Source: Dechloromonas sp. (GTDB lineage Bacteria > Pseudomonadota > Gammaproteobacteria > Burkholderiales > Rhodocyclaceae). From it: 34,035 bases of DNA. The stretch covers positions 1 to 34,035 of the forward strand of contig JAEUOD010000077.1 of NCBI GenBank assembly GCA_016791065.1, read 5' to 3'. Positions 1 to 9,957 of the stretch are shown here, piece after piece. A program made the translations under genes and the position numbers. A model generated the notes under the pieces. It was not told the DNA's origin. It was given only the letters and a program-made list of their open reading frames with translations, and searched no databases. Every line of letters starts with the position of its first letter. Within the stretch, counting starts at the first letter, position 1.

Positions 1-1098
1 CAGTTTCAGTGCGAATTCATTGCATTGTCGGCGGTGTTTTCCGGCATCAAGGAAGTGCGCGAGGCGGTGGCACAGGCCGAGATGTGGCGCACCCAGGGGC
101 GGCGCACAATTCTTTTCGTCGATGAAATCCATCGTTTCAACAAGGCGCAACAGGACGGGTTTTTGCCTTACGTCGAATCGGGCCTGCTCACCTTCATTGG
201 TGCCACCACCGAGAATCCTTCGTTCGAACTCAATTCCGCATTGCTGTCGCGGGCCTCGGTCTATGTGCTCAAGTCGCTCGACGAAACCGAGATGGGGCAG
301 CTCTTCGACCGGGCCTGCGCCCAGGCGTTGGCTGATCTGAGTTTCGACGCCTCGGCCCGCGAACGCCTGACAGGCCTGGCCGACGGCGATGCGCGGCGCT
401 TGCTCAACCTGCTGGAACAAGTGCGGACGGCAGCCCGAACGGCCGGTGTGGCGGCGGTTGACGGCACTTTCATCGAAGCGACGATGGCGCAGAGCCTGCG
501 CCGCTTCGACAAGGGCGGCGATGCCTTCTACGACCAGATTTCGGCCCTGCACAAGTCGGTGCGCGGCTCCAATCCGGATGCCGCGCTGTACTGGCTGTGC
601 CGCATGCTGGATGGTGGGACCGATCCGCGCTACCTGGCGCGGCGCATCGTCCGCATGGCCTGGGAGGATATCGGCATCGCCGATCCGCGCGCCATGCAGA
701 TTGCCAACGACGCAGCGCTGACCTTCGAGCGCCTGGGCAGCCCGGAAGGCGAACTGGCCTTGGGTCAGGCGGTGATCTACCTCGCGGTGGCAGCCAAATC
801 GAATGCCGGCTACAACGCCTACAATGCGGCGCGTGCTTTCGTCGCCAAGGAAGGTTCGCGGCCGGTGCCGGTGCATTTGCGCAATGCGCCGACCAAGCTC
901 ATGAAGGAGCTTGGCTACGGCAAGGCCTATCGCTACGCCCACGACGAACCGGAAGCCTATGCCGCCGGCGAAACCTATTTTCCGGACGGCATGCCCGAAC
1001 CTGGCTGGTACCGTCCGACGCCGCGAGGGCTGGAGGGCAAGATCGGCGAAAAGCTGGCGCATCTGCGGGAACTGGACCGCAAGGCGGGCAAGAAGTGA
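1..1098 (+). CDS. rarA: Replication-associated recombination protein A (RarA/MgsA), 5' end outside window
   Basis: AAA+ ATPase of the RarA/MgsA/WRNIP1 family, which acts at stalled replication forks. The reading frame is open from base 1, so the true start lies upstream. About 365 residues are visible; the family is usually about 440, so the N-terminus with Walker A is missing. Walker B (FVDEIHRF) and sensor 1 (GATTENPSF), followed by the arginine-finger segment (LLSRASVY), are clear. The C-terminal half has the family's oligomerisation region ([29 protein letters not shown]). An in-frame TTG at 25 is internal and not a start. It lies upstream of a DUF4126 gene and serS on the same strand; a rarA-serS pairing is common in Proteobacteria. 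Identity is secure. Confidence 0.95.
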   Translation, partial: QFQCEFIALSAVFSGIKEVREAVAQAEMWRTQGRRTILFVDEIHRFNKAQQDGFLPYVESGLLTFIGATTENPSFELNSALLSRASVYVLKSLDETEMGQLFDRACAQALADLSFDASARERLTGLADGDARRLLNLLEQVRTAARTAGVAAVDGTFIEATMAQSLRRFDKGGDAFYDQISALHKSVRGSNPDAALYWLCRMLDGGTDPRYLARRIVRMAWEDIGIADPRAMQIANDAALTFERLGSPEGELALGQAVIYLAVAAKSNAGYNAYNAARAFVAKEGSRPVPVHLRNAPTKLMKELGYGKAYRYAHDEPEAYAAGETYFPDGMPEPGWYRPTPRGLEGKIGEKLAHLRELDRKAGKK

Positions 1099-1137
1099 TG
1101 CTTGACCGTCTGCGCGGGAATGATGGAGGAGGGTTGA

Positions 1138-3057
<1,920 letters not shown>

Positions 3058-3080
3058 GTCAGGCCTCCCGGATTGCCTTG

Positions 3081-3111
3081 CCGCGCTCCTTGAGGGCGCG
3101 GTTTTGTTTTT
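3081..3111 (+). terminator. Rho-independent terminator of serS
   Basis: An 8-bp GC-rich stem (CCGCGCTC with GGGCGCGG, one G-T pair) closes a short loop and is followed by GTTTTGTTTTT. It ends exactly where the convergent mltF gene ends. Confidence 0.85.
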
Positions 3112-4523
3112 CAGCGTTTGAGTTTCAAGCCCGGCATGTCGCCGGCCGGCTTTTCCGACTGCAAGTTCATCGATTGCAGCGGGGCCTCGTGGCGGCTCAG
3201 AATGTCGTAATAGCTGCGGATGTTCTCGACAAGGATCACTGCTTCTCCCCCACGGGCGCGCCCGGATTTGAGACGCTCGTAATATTGCGGCTTGGCGAGG
3301 ACGGGCAGGACGCGTTTCATCTCGAACCAGGCATTCGGGTCGGCCTTGAGCTGCTTGGCAATCGTGCGCGCCGCGTTCATGTGGCCGGGGCCGATGTTGT
3401 AGGCGGCCAGGGCGAGCCAGGTGCGGTCGGGCTCGACGGCTTCGTCCGGTAGCATGTCCTTGAGCATGTTGATGTAACGGGCACCGGCCAGAATGCTCTC
3501 GCGCGGATCGAGACGGTTGCTGACCTTGAGACGGTCGGCAGTTTCCTCGGTGAGCATCATGATGCCGCGGACGTTGGTATAGCTGGTGGCGTTCGGATCC
3601 CAGTGTGACTCATGGTAGGCGACGGCGGCGATCAGTCGCCAGTCGATGCCGGTTACCGTTTCGGCCGCCTGGAAGTGTTTGCGCAGCTTGGGCAGGGTGG
3701 ACTCGATGAGGCCGAGGAATTTTTCGATATCGGCCTGCTTGAGCCGCCGGACATGCCCCAGGTAGCGCTCCTCCAGCCTGGCAAGGGTGCCGTCGAGCTG
3801 GATGCGCTGGACGAAGGCTGCAGCGCGGGCCGCCATTTCCGCATTCGGTTTGGGGCCGAGTATCCAGACGATGGGCTGGTCCTCACTCAGGGCCAGGGAA
3901 GTGCGTAGCGTCGGCACGTACTGGTTGGCGAGATCGACCAGGACTTCTTCGATGGCGACATATTCGAGTTTGCGCTCGCCCAGTTTTTCGACGAGATCGA
4001 GGATGTTGCCCTCGGTTTCCTCGATGATCGACAGCTCGGGAATATTCTCGGCGAGGCGCCGCAAGTTGGCGGCCTGGCGCGAACCGGCCATCACGTGCAC
4101 AGTCTTGCCGCGCAACTGTGCGAGTTCCGTGAGGGGGAGGGAGGCGTCGTGCTGGGCGAGGACGTCGCGGCTCTGGAAGATCGGCGGCGTCGCTTGCAGC
4201 TTGCCATCGGTCGGCGCCGAGAGGCGGGCGGCGGCCAGATGATAATTGCCTTCGGCAAGCCGGGCGTCGAGTTCCTCGTGCGGCACCACGACGTATTTGA
4301 CGCCGACGCCGAGCTCCTGGGCGAAAGCTTCGGCGAGGTCGTGTTCAAGCCCGGTGACGTTGCCATTCTCATCGCTGCTATATGTTAGCGGTCCCGGCCG
4401 GGTAAGGACCACCAGATCACGCTGGCCCGGCGTCGGGAATGGCAGCGGCGTGCGCAGCGCATCGCCGCAGGCCGCGAGCCAAAGGAGTGTCCCCAGAACG
4501 AAAAGTCTTTTTATCAATCGCAT
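3111..4523 (-). CDS. mltF: Membrane-bound lytic murein transglycosylase F
   Basis: Envelope enzyme that cleaves the MurNAc-GlcNAc bond of peptidoglycan to give 1,6-anhydro ends. The protein has a lipoprotein signal (LWLAACG, lipid-accepting Cys19), then a type-3 solute-binding-like domain (about residues 35-260), then a family 1 SLT domain (about 280-420). The catalytic glutamate is E305 in VAYHESHWDP, and the SLT segments ALAAYNIGPGH and GIMMLT are present. I chose ATG 4523, which gives a compact signal peptide. An ATG at 4538 would add five residues, but it overlaps the likely -10 element of the neighbouring tRNA-Ser promoter. Neither start has a strong ribosome site. The two-domain layout is diagnostic of MltF. 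Confidence 0.93.
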   Translation of the reverse strand: MRLIKRLFVLGTLLWLAACGDALRTPLPFPTPGQRDLVVLTRPGPLTYSSDENGNVTGLEHDLAEAFAQELGVGVKYVVVPHEELDARLAEGNYHLAAARLSAPTDGKLQATPPIFQSRDVLAQHDASLPLTELAQLRGKTVHVMAGSRQAANLRRLAENIPELSIIEETEGNILDLVEKLGERKLEYVAIEEVLVDLANQYVPTLRTSLALSEDQPIVWILGPKPNAEMAARAAAFVQRIQLDGTLARLEERYLGHVRRLKQADIEKFLGLIESTLPKLRKHFQAAETVTGIDWRLIAAVAYHESHWDPNATSYTNVRGIMMLTEETADRLKVSNRLDPRESILAGARYINMLKDMLPDEAVEPDRTWLALAAYNIGPGHMNAARTIAKQLKADPNAWFEMKRVLPVLAKPQYYERLKSGRARGGEAVILVENIRSYYDILSRHEAPLQSMNLQSEKPAGDMPGLKLKR

Positions 4524-4550
4524 CTGTTGTGCTATCATGCGCGCCGCTTC

Positions 4551-4647
<97 letters not shown>

Positions 4648-4650
4648 TTA

Positions 4651-4675
4651 AGCCCCTAATTTTAGGGGCTTTTTT
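4651..4675 (+). terminator. tRNA-Ser terminator supplied by the element
   Basis: A nine-bp stem (AGCCCCTAA with TTAGGGGCT) followed by six T. It lies 12 nt after the tRNA and just inside the element, so it replaces the host terminator that integration moved to 15988. Confidence 0.88.
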
Positions 4676-4691
4676 ATTTTCAAGTCCCAAA

Positions 4692-4711
4692 ACTCACCAT
4701 CCAACTAACCA
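4692..4711. repeat. Left arm-type integrase site pair (candidate)
   Basis: ACTCACCA at 4692-4699 and ACTAACCA at 4704-4711 start exactly 12 bp apart. The same octamer at the same 12-bp pitch occurs in two pairs near the right end (15765-15816). These are candidate arm sites for the integrase N-terminal domain or for an excision factor. Confidence 0.6.
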
Positions 4712-4781
4712 TCTAATATTTCTCCCCTGCCTCTTTGGCGGGGGGCAAATATACCGCGCAATTTGCTTGCGGCATATGGGC

Positions 4782-4807
4782 AAAAAAACCCCGGCACACG
4801 GCCGGGG
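4782..4807 (-). terminator. Rho-independent terminator of the portal operon
   Basis: Read leftward, a 7-bp GC stem (CCCCGGC/GCCGGGG) is followed by seven T. It lies 45 bp beyond the last gene of the operon, at 4852. A smaller perfect hairpin (ATGGCGA/TCGCCAT, loop of four) sits beside it at 4813-4830. Confidence 0.88.
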
Positions 4808-4851
4808 CAAGAATGGCGAGGTTTCGCCATCATCGGAGACTGTTGAACGCA

Positions 4852-5079
4852 CTAGCCGGGGTATCGCCGCCTTGGCGCTTGACCGTCGCGTTCGTGTGGT
4901 TGCTTCGGAAGAAAATCCGCAGGGCTGAACAGTTCAAGACGGGCGGCGGCGATATCCACGCCCGGCCCGGTAACGCGGAAGGCGTGCCCCTGCCTGGTGA
5001 TCGCCAAGCCTCGCCGCTCGATCAAGCGCAGGATTTCGCGGGCCTTCTGAGTCAGGCCGACCAGATCGCCCGGCATCAT
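4852..5079 (-). CDS. Small protein encoded after the portal gene
   Basis: A 75-residue product not recognised from sequence. Its ATG overlaps the portal gene's stop (ATGATG with an embedded TGA), so translation is probably coupled. The first half (LTQKAREILRLIERRG) looks like a helix followed by a turn and a short basic segment. The C-terminus is proline- and arginine-rich. In lambda-like phages small genes near the portal gene encode head-completion proteins, but the position is the only link here. It is the last gene before the operon terminator, which supports its being real. Confidence 0.6.
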   Translation of the reverse strand: MMPGDLVGLTQKAREILRLIERRGLAITRQGHAFRVTGPGVDIAAARLELFSPADFLPKQPHERDGQAPRRRYPG

Positions 5080-6779
5080 TTCGCGCTCCCCCGCAGTTCA
5101 GCCAAACCGACGCGGGCAGCCTCGACCTCAAGCCTAGCTACCTTCGCCCGGTCTGAGGCGGCTGCGATTTCGTGCGTGCGTAGGGCTTCGGTGGTCGCCT
5201 TCGTTGCCCGCAAGGCTTCGGCGTTTGCTTTCGCTTCGGCTGCCCGTTCGCGTGCTGCTTTTGCGGTGGCATCAGCGGCGGCGGCCTCAGCTTCCAGCCT
5301 GTCGATTTCGGCCTGTGCAAGCCGTTCGGCGTCGCTTTGTAGTCCTAATGATTTCTCGCGGGCGGCGTCGTAGGATCGCTCTGAATCCACGTCGGCCACG
5401 TCGTAACCGTACTCAGCTACAACAGAGGCACGGCTGCGGAAACCGGCCTCGACTTCAAGGCGCAGGCCTTGCACGTCCTGCACGGGGTGCAGGTGCCGAT
5501 GCCGGGGCGGGGTCCATTCGCAAACGTTCGCGGCCATCGCGTCGGCGGTGCTCAGGTGCCCGGCCAACATGGCGGCTTGTGCCCAAGCTGCGCGGACAGG
5601 AATACAGACGCGAGGGATAACGACTTGCCACTGCACAGACTCGCAAACACGCCTCCACTCATTCAAGGAAACGCGCAGGGCGCGGTCGGTCACGTCGCGC
5701 AAATCGCCGGTCAGGAACTCGGTCGGGATGCCTCCGGCCCCTGCTGCGATTTGCGCAATCTGGCTACGCACGAATTCGGCAAACTCCGCCCCCGGCTGTG
5801 GCGGGTCGCTGAAGGTGACTTCCTCGCCCGGCAAAAGCTCTTGCGATATGCCCGGCTCAAGCGCGGCCATCGGTGCGCCCTGGTCATCGAATTGGATCGT
5901 TTTGCCGGTCAGAGGATCAATGTTCGCTTGTGCGTCAGTCGGCATCGGCCGCCGGACGAACATCGCGAATAAGTTTGCCAGCTTTGCCCGCTCGCTCGCG
6001 GCATCGGTGAAATCGTCCAGAATCCGAAGGCGCGTCAGGATCGGGGCGAGTACCGAAACCCCGCGCACTTGGCCGGGGCGCTCCGGCAAAAAAACGTGGC
6101 TGACGAATTCAGCCGGTACGCGGCTATAGCTCGACAGATCAACCGAAAACGCGGCTTTATCGCCTGGGTGCGCCCGGTGGAAGTGATAGGCCACGCGGCG
6201 GCCCAGGCGGTCAAACTCGATGCCTTGAACGATTCTGTTCCCGTTCGCCAATTGCAGGTCAAGCTGCGGCAGCATGTCACTTTCGAGCAGTTCGATTTGC
6301 ACGGGGGCGGCGAGACCGTCAGACAGGCGGCGAGACCGAAAGCGCAGGTAACACTCGCCCGACTCGATGAACGCTCGGACGGCGAGCGATTGCAAGGCGT
6401 AGAAGTCGGCGGCTGCTCCGGTTGCGTCAGCTTGCGGCAGCCAGTTACGCCACGCGCTTTCGATCTTCTCGCGTTGCTTGGCGTCGTCAGTTTGGGTGCG
6501 GCAAACGATACCGCTGCCCACAAGCGCCGACAGCCACGCACGCACAATTGCAGCGGCAAGCGGGGCATTTCGGGCAGCATCGCGGGCACGGTTGCGCAGC
6601 GTCGGCAGCGCGGGCGCTACGGCCTGCACGGGTCCGGTGCTCGGTGCTTTCCAGCCAGCAAGGCGGCGGCCTTGGCCTGCTCCTTCGTAATGTGCCATCG
6701 GAACCACATGCAGCCGGGTTGTCGTTTCGGTCGCCGGGGCAACAGAAAGCGGCGATTTCGGATCAATGGACATGCGCAC
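5076..6779 (-). CDS. Phage portal protein, lambda gpB type
   Basis: A 567-residue protein of the lambda-type portal family (Phage_portal_2). In a phage this forms the dodecameric ring at one capsid vertex, which docks the terminase and passes DNA. Family features are the N-terminal YEGAGQGRRLAGW segment, then RNRARDAARNAPLAAAIV and LVGSGIVCR, ESGECYLRFR, ELLESDMLP, and the central LRILDDFTDAASERAKLAN. The last 110 or so residues are a long Ala/Glu/Arg-rich helix, likely coiled coil, instead of a typical compact end. The start is chosen at 6779, with AAAGGGG 5 nt upstream; it overlaps the previous gene by 17 nt. No large terminase, protease or capsid gene neighbours it, which is odd for a portal gene. 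Confidence 0.88.
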   Translation of the reverse strand: MRMSIDPKSPLSVAPATETTTRLHVVPMAHYEGAGQGRRLAGWKAPSTGPVQAVAPALPTLRNRARDAARNAPLAAAIVRAWLSALVGSGIVCRTQTDDAKQREKIESAWRNWLPQADATGAAADFYALQSLAVRAFIESGECYLRFRSRRLSDGLAAPVQIELLESDMLPQLDLQLANGNRIVQGIEFDRLGRRVAYHFHRAHPGDKAAFSVDLSSYSRVPAEFVSHVFLPERPGQVRGVSVLAPILTRLRILDDFTDAASERAKLANLFAMFVRRPMPTDAQANIDPLTGKTIQFDDQGAPMAALEPGISQELLPGEEVTFSDPPQPGAEFAEFVRSQIAQIAAGAGGIPTEFLTGDLRDVTDRALRVSLNEWRRVCESVQWQVVIPRVCIPVRAAWAQAAMLAGHLSTADAMAANVCEWTPPRHRHLHPVQDVQGLRLEVEAGFRSRASVVAEYGYDVADVDSERSYDAAREKSLGLQSDAERLAQAEIDRLEAEAAAADATAKAARERAAEAKANAEALRATKATTEALRTHEIAAASDRAKVARLEVEAARVGLAELRGSAK

Positions 6780-7083
6780 CCCTTTCGTTCTTCGTCATTG
6801 CTTCGGCGAGGCGGATTAGCTCGGCCTCTCCGGATTGCATCGCGCTACAGGTGGCGATAATCAGCCCCCCGGCCTCGCCAGTGATGATTGCGCCGGTCAT
6901 GGCGTCGTTATCGGCCTCGGCAAGCTCCAAGGCTCCGGCGTAGGCATTGAAGCCCGCAGCAATGACGCGTAGAGCGCGTGCGGCCTGGCTGTCAGCCTCT
7001 CCGGCTTTGGTAGTGAGGTGCGTTGCGTATTCTTTCAGCGCAGCAGCGCCAGCACCGGGCGTGAATTCAGCGGGGGCCAGCAT
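6763..7083 (-). CDS. Small unknown protein upstream of the portal gene
   Basis: A 106-residue Ala/Glu-rich, probably helical protein of unknown function. It contains alternating helices (AAALKEYATHLTTKAGEA, ARALRVIAAGFNAYAGALELAEADNDA) and a glycine-rich hydrophobic stretch (GAIITGEAGGLIIATC) that is not long enough to be a clear membrane span. It overlaps the preceding gene by 17 nt and the portal start by 17 nt, so it belongs to the same translationally coupled series. No homologue comes to mind. Confidence 0.7.
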   Translation of the reverse strand: MLAPAEFTPGAGAAALKEYATHLTTKAGEADSQAARALRVIAAGFNAYAGALELAEADNDAMTGAIITGEAGGLIIATCSAMQSGEAELIRLAEAMTKNERGAHVH

Positions 7084-7528
7084 ACGGAAACCTCCCTTGA
7101 CCGGAAACGCGACGCTCCAACATCACGATTTTTGCCGACAGCGCACTCGTTGCCGGGTTGTCGTTCGCTTCAAGTGACTGCCGGAAAATGTTTCCAACGG
7201 CCGCCAGCTTTGCCAGGGCATTGCCGAAGTGCCCGGCAGCGGTAACGATATCGTCATGGCTAGAAATGCCAGTAGCGCCCCCGGTGATCTTCTGCGCTTC
7301 GGCCAGTGCGGCGCGGGCATCGGCCATGTCTTGCTCGTACTCTTTGCGGCGGGTTGCCGGAATAAATGCGGCCATTTCGCCGGCTCGCACAAGCCCGGCC
7401 TGCACCAGATCGGCAACAGCGCCCGCATTCAGGGCTACAAGGTTTGCCGACAGGCGCAGCGGCACGTTCGGTGCGGTCGTCTCGGCACGGATCGCCGGGG
7501 CGGGCTTCTTTAACTTTTGGGTAGTCAT
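7067..7528 (-). CDS. Unknown element protein (153 aa)
   Basis: A 153-residue protein with a basic, Pro/Lys-rich N-terminus (TTQKLKKPAPAIRAET) and then mostly helix. The central EYEQDMADARAALAEAQKI segment looks coiled-coil. The C-terminal half (FGNALAKLAAVGNIFRQSLE) is amphipathic. It shares a four-base ATGA start/stop overlap with the gene before it. Function is not recognised. Its place in the packed series leading to the portal gene suggests a structural or packaging accessory role, but that is inference only. Confidence 0.7.
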   Translation of the reverse strand: MTTQKLKKPAPAIRAETTAPNVPLRLSANLVALNAGAVADLVQAGLVRAGEMAAFIPATRRKEYEQDMADARAALAEAQKITGGATGISSHDDIVTAAGHFGNALAKLAAVGNIFRQSLEANDNPATSALSAKIVMLERRVSGQGRFPYAGPR

Positions 7529-7941
7529 TGCTCGATCCTTTCTTCTTCGGGCGTTGCGGCCATCAAGTCGCCGAAACCTTCAAGGCGCAACTGTTCGCGG
7601 ATTTGCTCAATTCGGCGCGTGCTCAGATCGCAGGCGGCGGCCATCAGGTGTTTGGGCACGCCATGCCTTGAAAGACCCGCCACCAAGCCGGCTGAGCGGA
7701 TATGCCGGAGACCGTCAAGCGTTGGCAGGCAAAGGGTCTCGCCCCCGAAGGCTTGGCAGAGCCAGCCGAAGGCCTCGCGGCCTATCAGCTTCTCGATAAC
7801 GTGCCCCTCGACCGGCTGCGCAGGTACATAAGCGCCATGGGCCATGCCGCCATAGAAAGCGCATAACAGCAGCGCCGGGCCTCCGCCAATTTCGGCGGCC
7901 AGCCGGTCAAAGCCTTTCAACTCGGATTGAATCGCCATCAT
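7525..7941 (-). CDS. Possible Mor-like transcription activator
   Basis: A 138-residue protein. Its middle (FGWLCQAFGGETLCLPTL, then IRSAGLVAGLSRHGV) and end (MAAACDLSTRRIEQIREQL) follow the pattern of Mor/C family late-gene activators of Mu-like phages: a dimerisation segment with an aromatic-GG-x-x-(aromatic)-x-P core, then a helix-turn-helix ending in LSxRxIxxI. If so, it could switch on the downstream series from the portal gene onward. The match is by pattern only and the N-terminal 45 residues are not recognised. The start shares four bases with the preceding stop. Confidence 0.55.
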   Translation of the reverse strand: MMAIQSELKGFDRLAAEIGGGPALLLCAFYGGMAHGAYVPAQPVEGHVIEKLIGREAFGWLCQAFGGETLCLPTLDGLRHIRSAGLVAGLSRHGVPKHLMAAACDLSTRRIEQIREQLRLEGFGDLMAATPEEERIEQ

Positions 7942-8477
7942 TCGACCTCCGTTAGCAGCTTGTTTGCCTCGGCAACATCGGCAGGGATACCCAATACGGC
8001 GGCGGCGTTGCAGTTGGCGCGGCGCTTCTCTCCGGTTGCCTCGGTGATTTCCGCCTCGGCCATTTCGAGCGAATACAGACGGCGGCGCAGTTCCAGCAGG
8101 CGGGCGGCCTTTTCGCCGGGCAGCAGGCGCAATCGGCCATCGTCGCGCTTCTTGGCTTCGGTCTGAATTTCCTTGATGACAGCATCAAGGCGCGGGGCAA
8201 CAGCGGCGCCCAGGCCCAGCAAGGCGAGTTTGTCGGCGCTTGGCGCGACAACGGACAGCAGCCGATAGGCGGTGATCTCCTCGCCAGCGGCCAGCGCATC
8301 GGCTGCGGTGCCGGTGAATTTCTGCCATGTCACAGAAGCATCTGAAAGCGTAGCTTTAAGGCTTGCGAGACTTTCAGCCTCCGGCAAGCCGGCTGCCTTC
8401 GTGCGCTCGATCTGCTCGCTTACTTCGTCGATTTCCTCGCGGATTTCACCAAGGGTCAGAATGGGTTTTTGACTCAT
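7938..8477 (-). CDS. Unknown coiled-coil protein (179 aa)
   Basis: A 179-residue, largely helical protein rich in Ala, Glu and Arg. The N-terminus (LGEIREEIDEVSEQIERTKAAG) and the segment LPGEKAARLLELRRRLYSLE look like coiled coils; the middle holds a more hydrophobic stretch (LLSVVAPSADKLALLGLGAAV). No enzymatic motif is visible and the family is not recognised. Start and stop overlap both neighbours by four bases (ATGA), so it is translated as part of the series. A virion scaffold or assembly factor is conceivable but unsupported. Confidence 0.7.
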   Translation of the reverse strand: MSQKPILTLGEIREEIDEVSEQIERTKAAGLPEAESLASLKATLSDASVTWQKFTGTAADALAAGEEITAYRLLSVVAPSADKLALLGLGAAVAPRLDAVIKEIQTEAKKRDDGRLRLLPGEKAARLLELRRRLYSLEMAEAEITEATGEKRRANCNAAAVLGIPADVAEANKLLTEVE

Positions 8478-8857
8478 GCTGCGGCCTCCTGCTCAGTCAC
8501 AAGGCGAATTCGCAGGGCGGCGTCGGTTGCGTCATTCGCCAGTCGGGCGGCAAAGCCGTATGCGTTGCGGGTTTCTTCGGCACGTTCGCGGGCGGCGGAC
8601 AGGGCGGCGCGTTGTTGCTCAACATCGGCGGTGCGCTCCTCGATTTCCTGCCGGATTTGGTCGGCATACTCGCCCTTGATGAAGGGTAAGCGGCGCTCAA
8701 GTTCGGCAAGTTCGGCCTCTGCCGTGCGCAAGTATTGCGTCATGCTGATACACGTTTGCATGAGGCGTTGAGACTCTGCTCGGTGGGCTTCGGCCTCGCT
8801 TTTCAGGCGCACTAGCTTGGCGCGGGCGGCGGGTCGCCAGTTGGCGGGGGTGGTCAT
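8474..8857 (-). CDS. Unknown coiled-coil protein (127 aa)
   Basis: A 127-residue helical protein with a long heptad-like stretch (residues about 15-100: RLKSEAEAHRAESQRLM, LRTAEAELAELERRL, IEERTADVEQQRAALSAA). Function is not recognised. I chose ATG 8857 (MTTPANWRPAAR) because AAAGGA lies nine bases upstream; an ATG at 8887 would add ten residues without a better site. It is the first gene of the leftward series below the antisense insert, so a promoter may lie between 8858 and 8985, where an imperfect TTGCCA-17-GATATC pair can be read leftward. Confidence 0.7.
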   Translation of the reverse strand: MTTPANWRPAARAKLVRLKSEAEAHRAESQRLMQTCISMTQYLRTAEAELAELERRLPFIKGEYADQIRQEIEERTADVEQQRAALSAARERAEETRNAYGFAARLANDATDAALRIRLVTEQEAAA

Positions 8858-8946
8858 TGTCGGGTGTCCTTTCAGGTGAAGCGACAATGACCATTTAACG
8901 AAACTAAGGGAGGGAACCGCCTGTGTGCGGATTTCCGATATCTCTT

Positions 8947-8954
8947 GCTAATAT
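8947..8954 (+). promoter_or_regulatory. Extended -10 promoter of the antisense cargo gene (candidate)
   Basis: TGCTAATAT at 8946-8954 fits an extended -10 (TGn-TAATAT); no good -35 is present. The predicted start of transcription, near 8961, lies between the two possible ATGs and favours translation from 8986. Confidence 0.45.
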
Positions 8955-8985
8955 TCGAATGGCAAAAAATAGCCCAGGAATAAAA

Positions 8986-9957
8986 ATGTCAGAAGCATTG
9001 TCAGAAAATCGTTTCTGTTCCCGTTGTGGGAAAAGATTTGTTCCGCTGAATGTCCCATTTTTGTCAGCGTCGTGCGGTGATTGCGGGAAAACCGTCCATT
9101 TCGTGAGAGACGAGACAGATGGAAAGGGGGTGACAATCAATACCGGCGAAACCTTTACTATCCCGTCGGGGTATCTTCGGTTCTCGCTCGATCCCGCGTC
9201 ATCAGGCAAGCTTTTTAGGCCCGGTCTGCCATTTTTGCTGAAGCAATTTTTTCTCGTTGGTCATCCGAAATCAGCAGATGAAATGTTGTCGTTCGCCGAA
9301 AAGCTTCAGGAAGAGGCAAACGCAATTCTTGGCGCTAGCGCAAAACTAAAAGGTTTCGACCTTCATCGTGAATCTGATTTTGAAGCTGTTTGGGAAAAGC
9401 TAGAAACGGAGAATGATTCGCGTGAATGGCATGCGATGCGCATGGGCATATTCTCGAAAATGCTCATGGATGCGATAGCGAAAGAGGAGTTTGCGCAGGC
9501 TGCATTTGCTGGTTACTTGATGGGCACTTTTAGAGGACTGACCATCGTTACAGAACCATTGTTCGAGCAAACCCTTTGGCGCGGCTATCTTGCAAACCAG
9601 ATCGTGTATGAGGCGGCGGCTGCGGCCTCGCATAATCCAGCGGAGGCGGAGGCAATCAAACGGCTAGAGCCACTATTCAGGAGGCTTGATGAAGGGACGC
9701 TGCACACTTGGGTTGAAAGCGGCTTACCTATCGGGCCTCGCATTGGAGTCCAAGGGTTGCCGGAGGAGATACTGCGCAGCCTCGCAAAGTGGCATTTGGT
9801 CTCGATACAGCGACAAAGGGAGGGGGCGCGACAGGCTGCCAGTGATCGCCGTTCAGTCTCAGAGCTACGCCTTAAATGGCTCGGGTTCGGAGGATCTGGC
9901 GGGTTGGCTTTAGCTACGGCAGCCGTCGCAGTTCTCAAATATTTCGGCGTCCTCTAG
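8986..9957 (+). CDS. Zinc-ribbon protein with C-terminal membrane anchor (element cargo)
   Basis: A 323-residue protein of unknown function, encoded against all other element genes and visibly more AT-rich than they are, so probably acquired separately. Residues 11-33 form a zinc ribbon (CSRC and CGDC). The middle is helical with no catalytic motif I can name (for example PKSADEMLSFAEKLQEEA, TEPLFEQTLWRGYLAN). The last 25 residues (GGLALATAAVAVLKYFGVL) look like a tail anchor. Start 8986 is chosen because AGGA sits seven bases upstream; ATG 8959 is the alternative. Its stop overlaps the convergent terS-like gene in a single CTAG. Position and composition resemble satellite cargo such as defence genes, which is inference. 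Confidence 0.8.
   Translation: MSEALSENRFCSRCGKRFVPLNVPFLSASCGDCGKTVHFVRDETDGKGVTINTGETFTIPSGYLRFSLDPASSGKLFRPGLPFLLKQFFLVGHPKSADEMLSFAEKLQEEANAILGASAKLKGFDLHRESDFEAVWEKLETENDSREWHAMRMGIFSKMLMDAIAKEEFAQAAFAGYLMGTFRGLTIVTEPLFEQTLWRGYLANQIVYEAAAAASHNPAEAEAIKRLEPLFRRLDEGTLHTWVESGLPIGPRIGVQGLPEEILRSLAKWHLVSIQRQREGARQAASDRRSVSELRLKWLGFGGSGGLALATAAVAVLKYFGVL

Noticed and set aside
4813..4830. Perfect hairpin ATGGCGA-N4-TCGCCAT as a possible cos or pac site
   Set aside because: Too short and generic to support a packaging site; it could also be part of the operon's 3' end structure.
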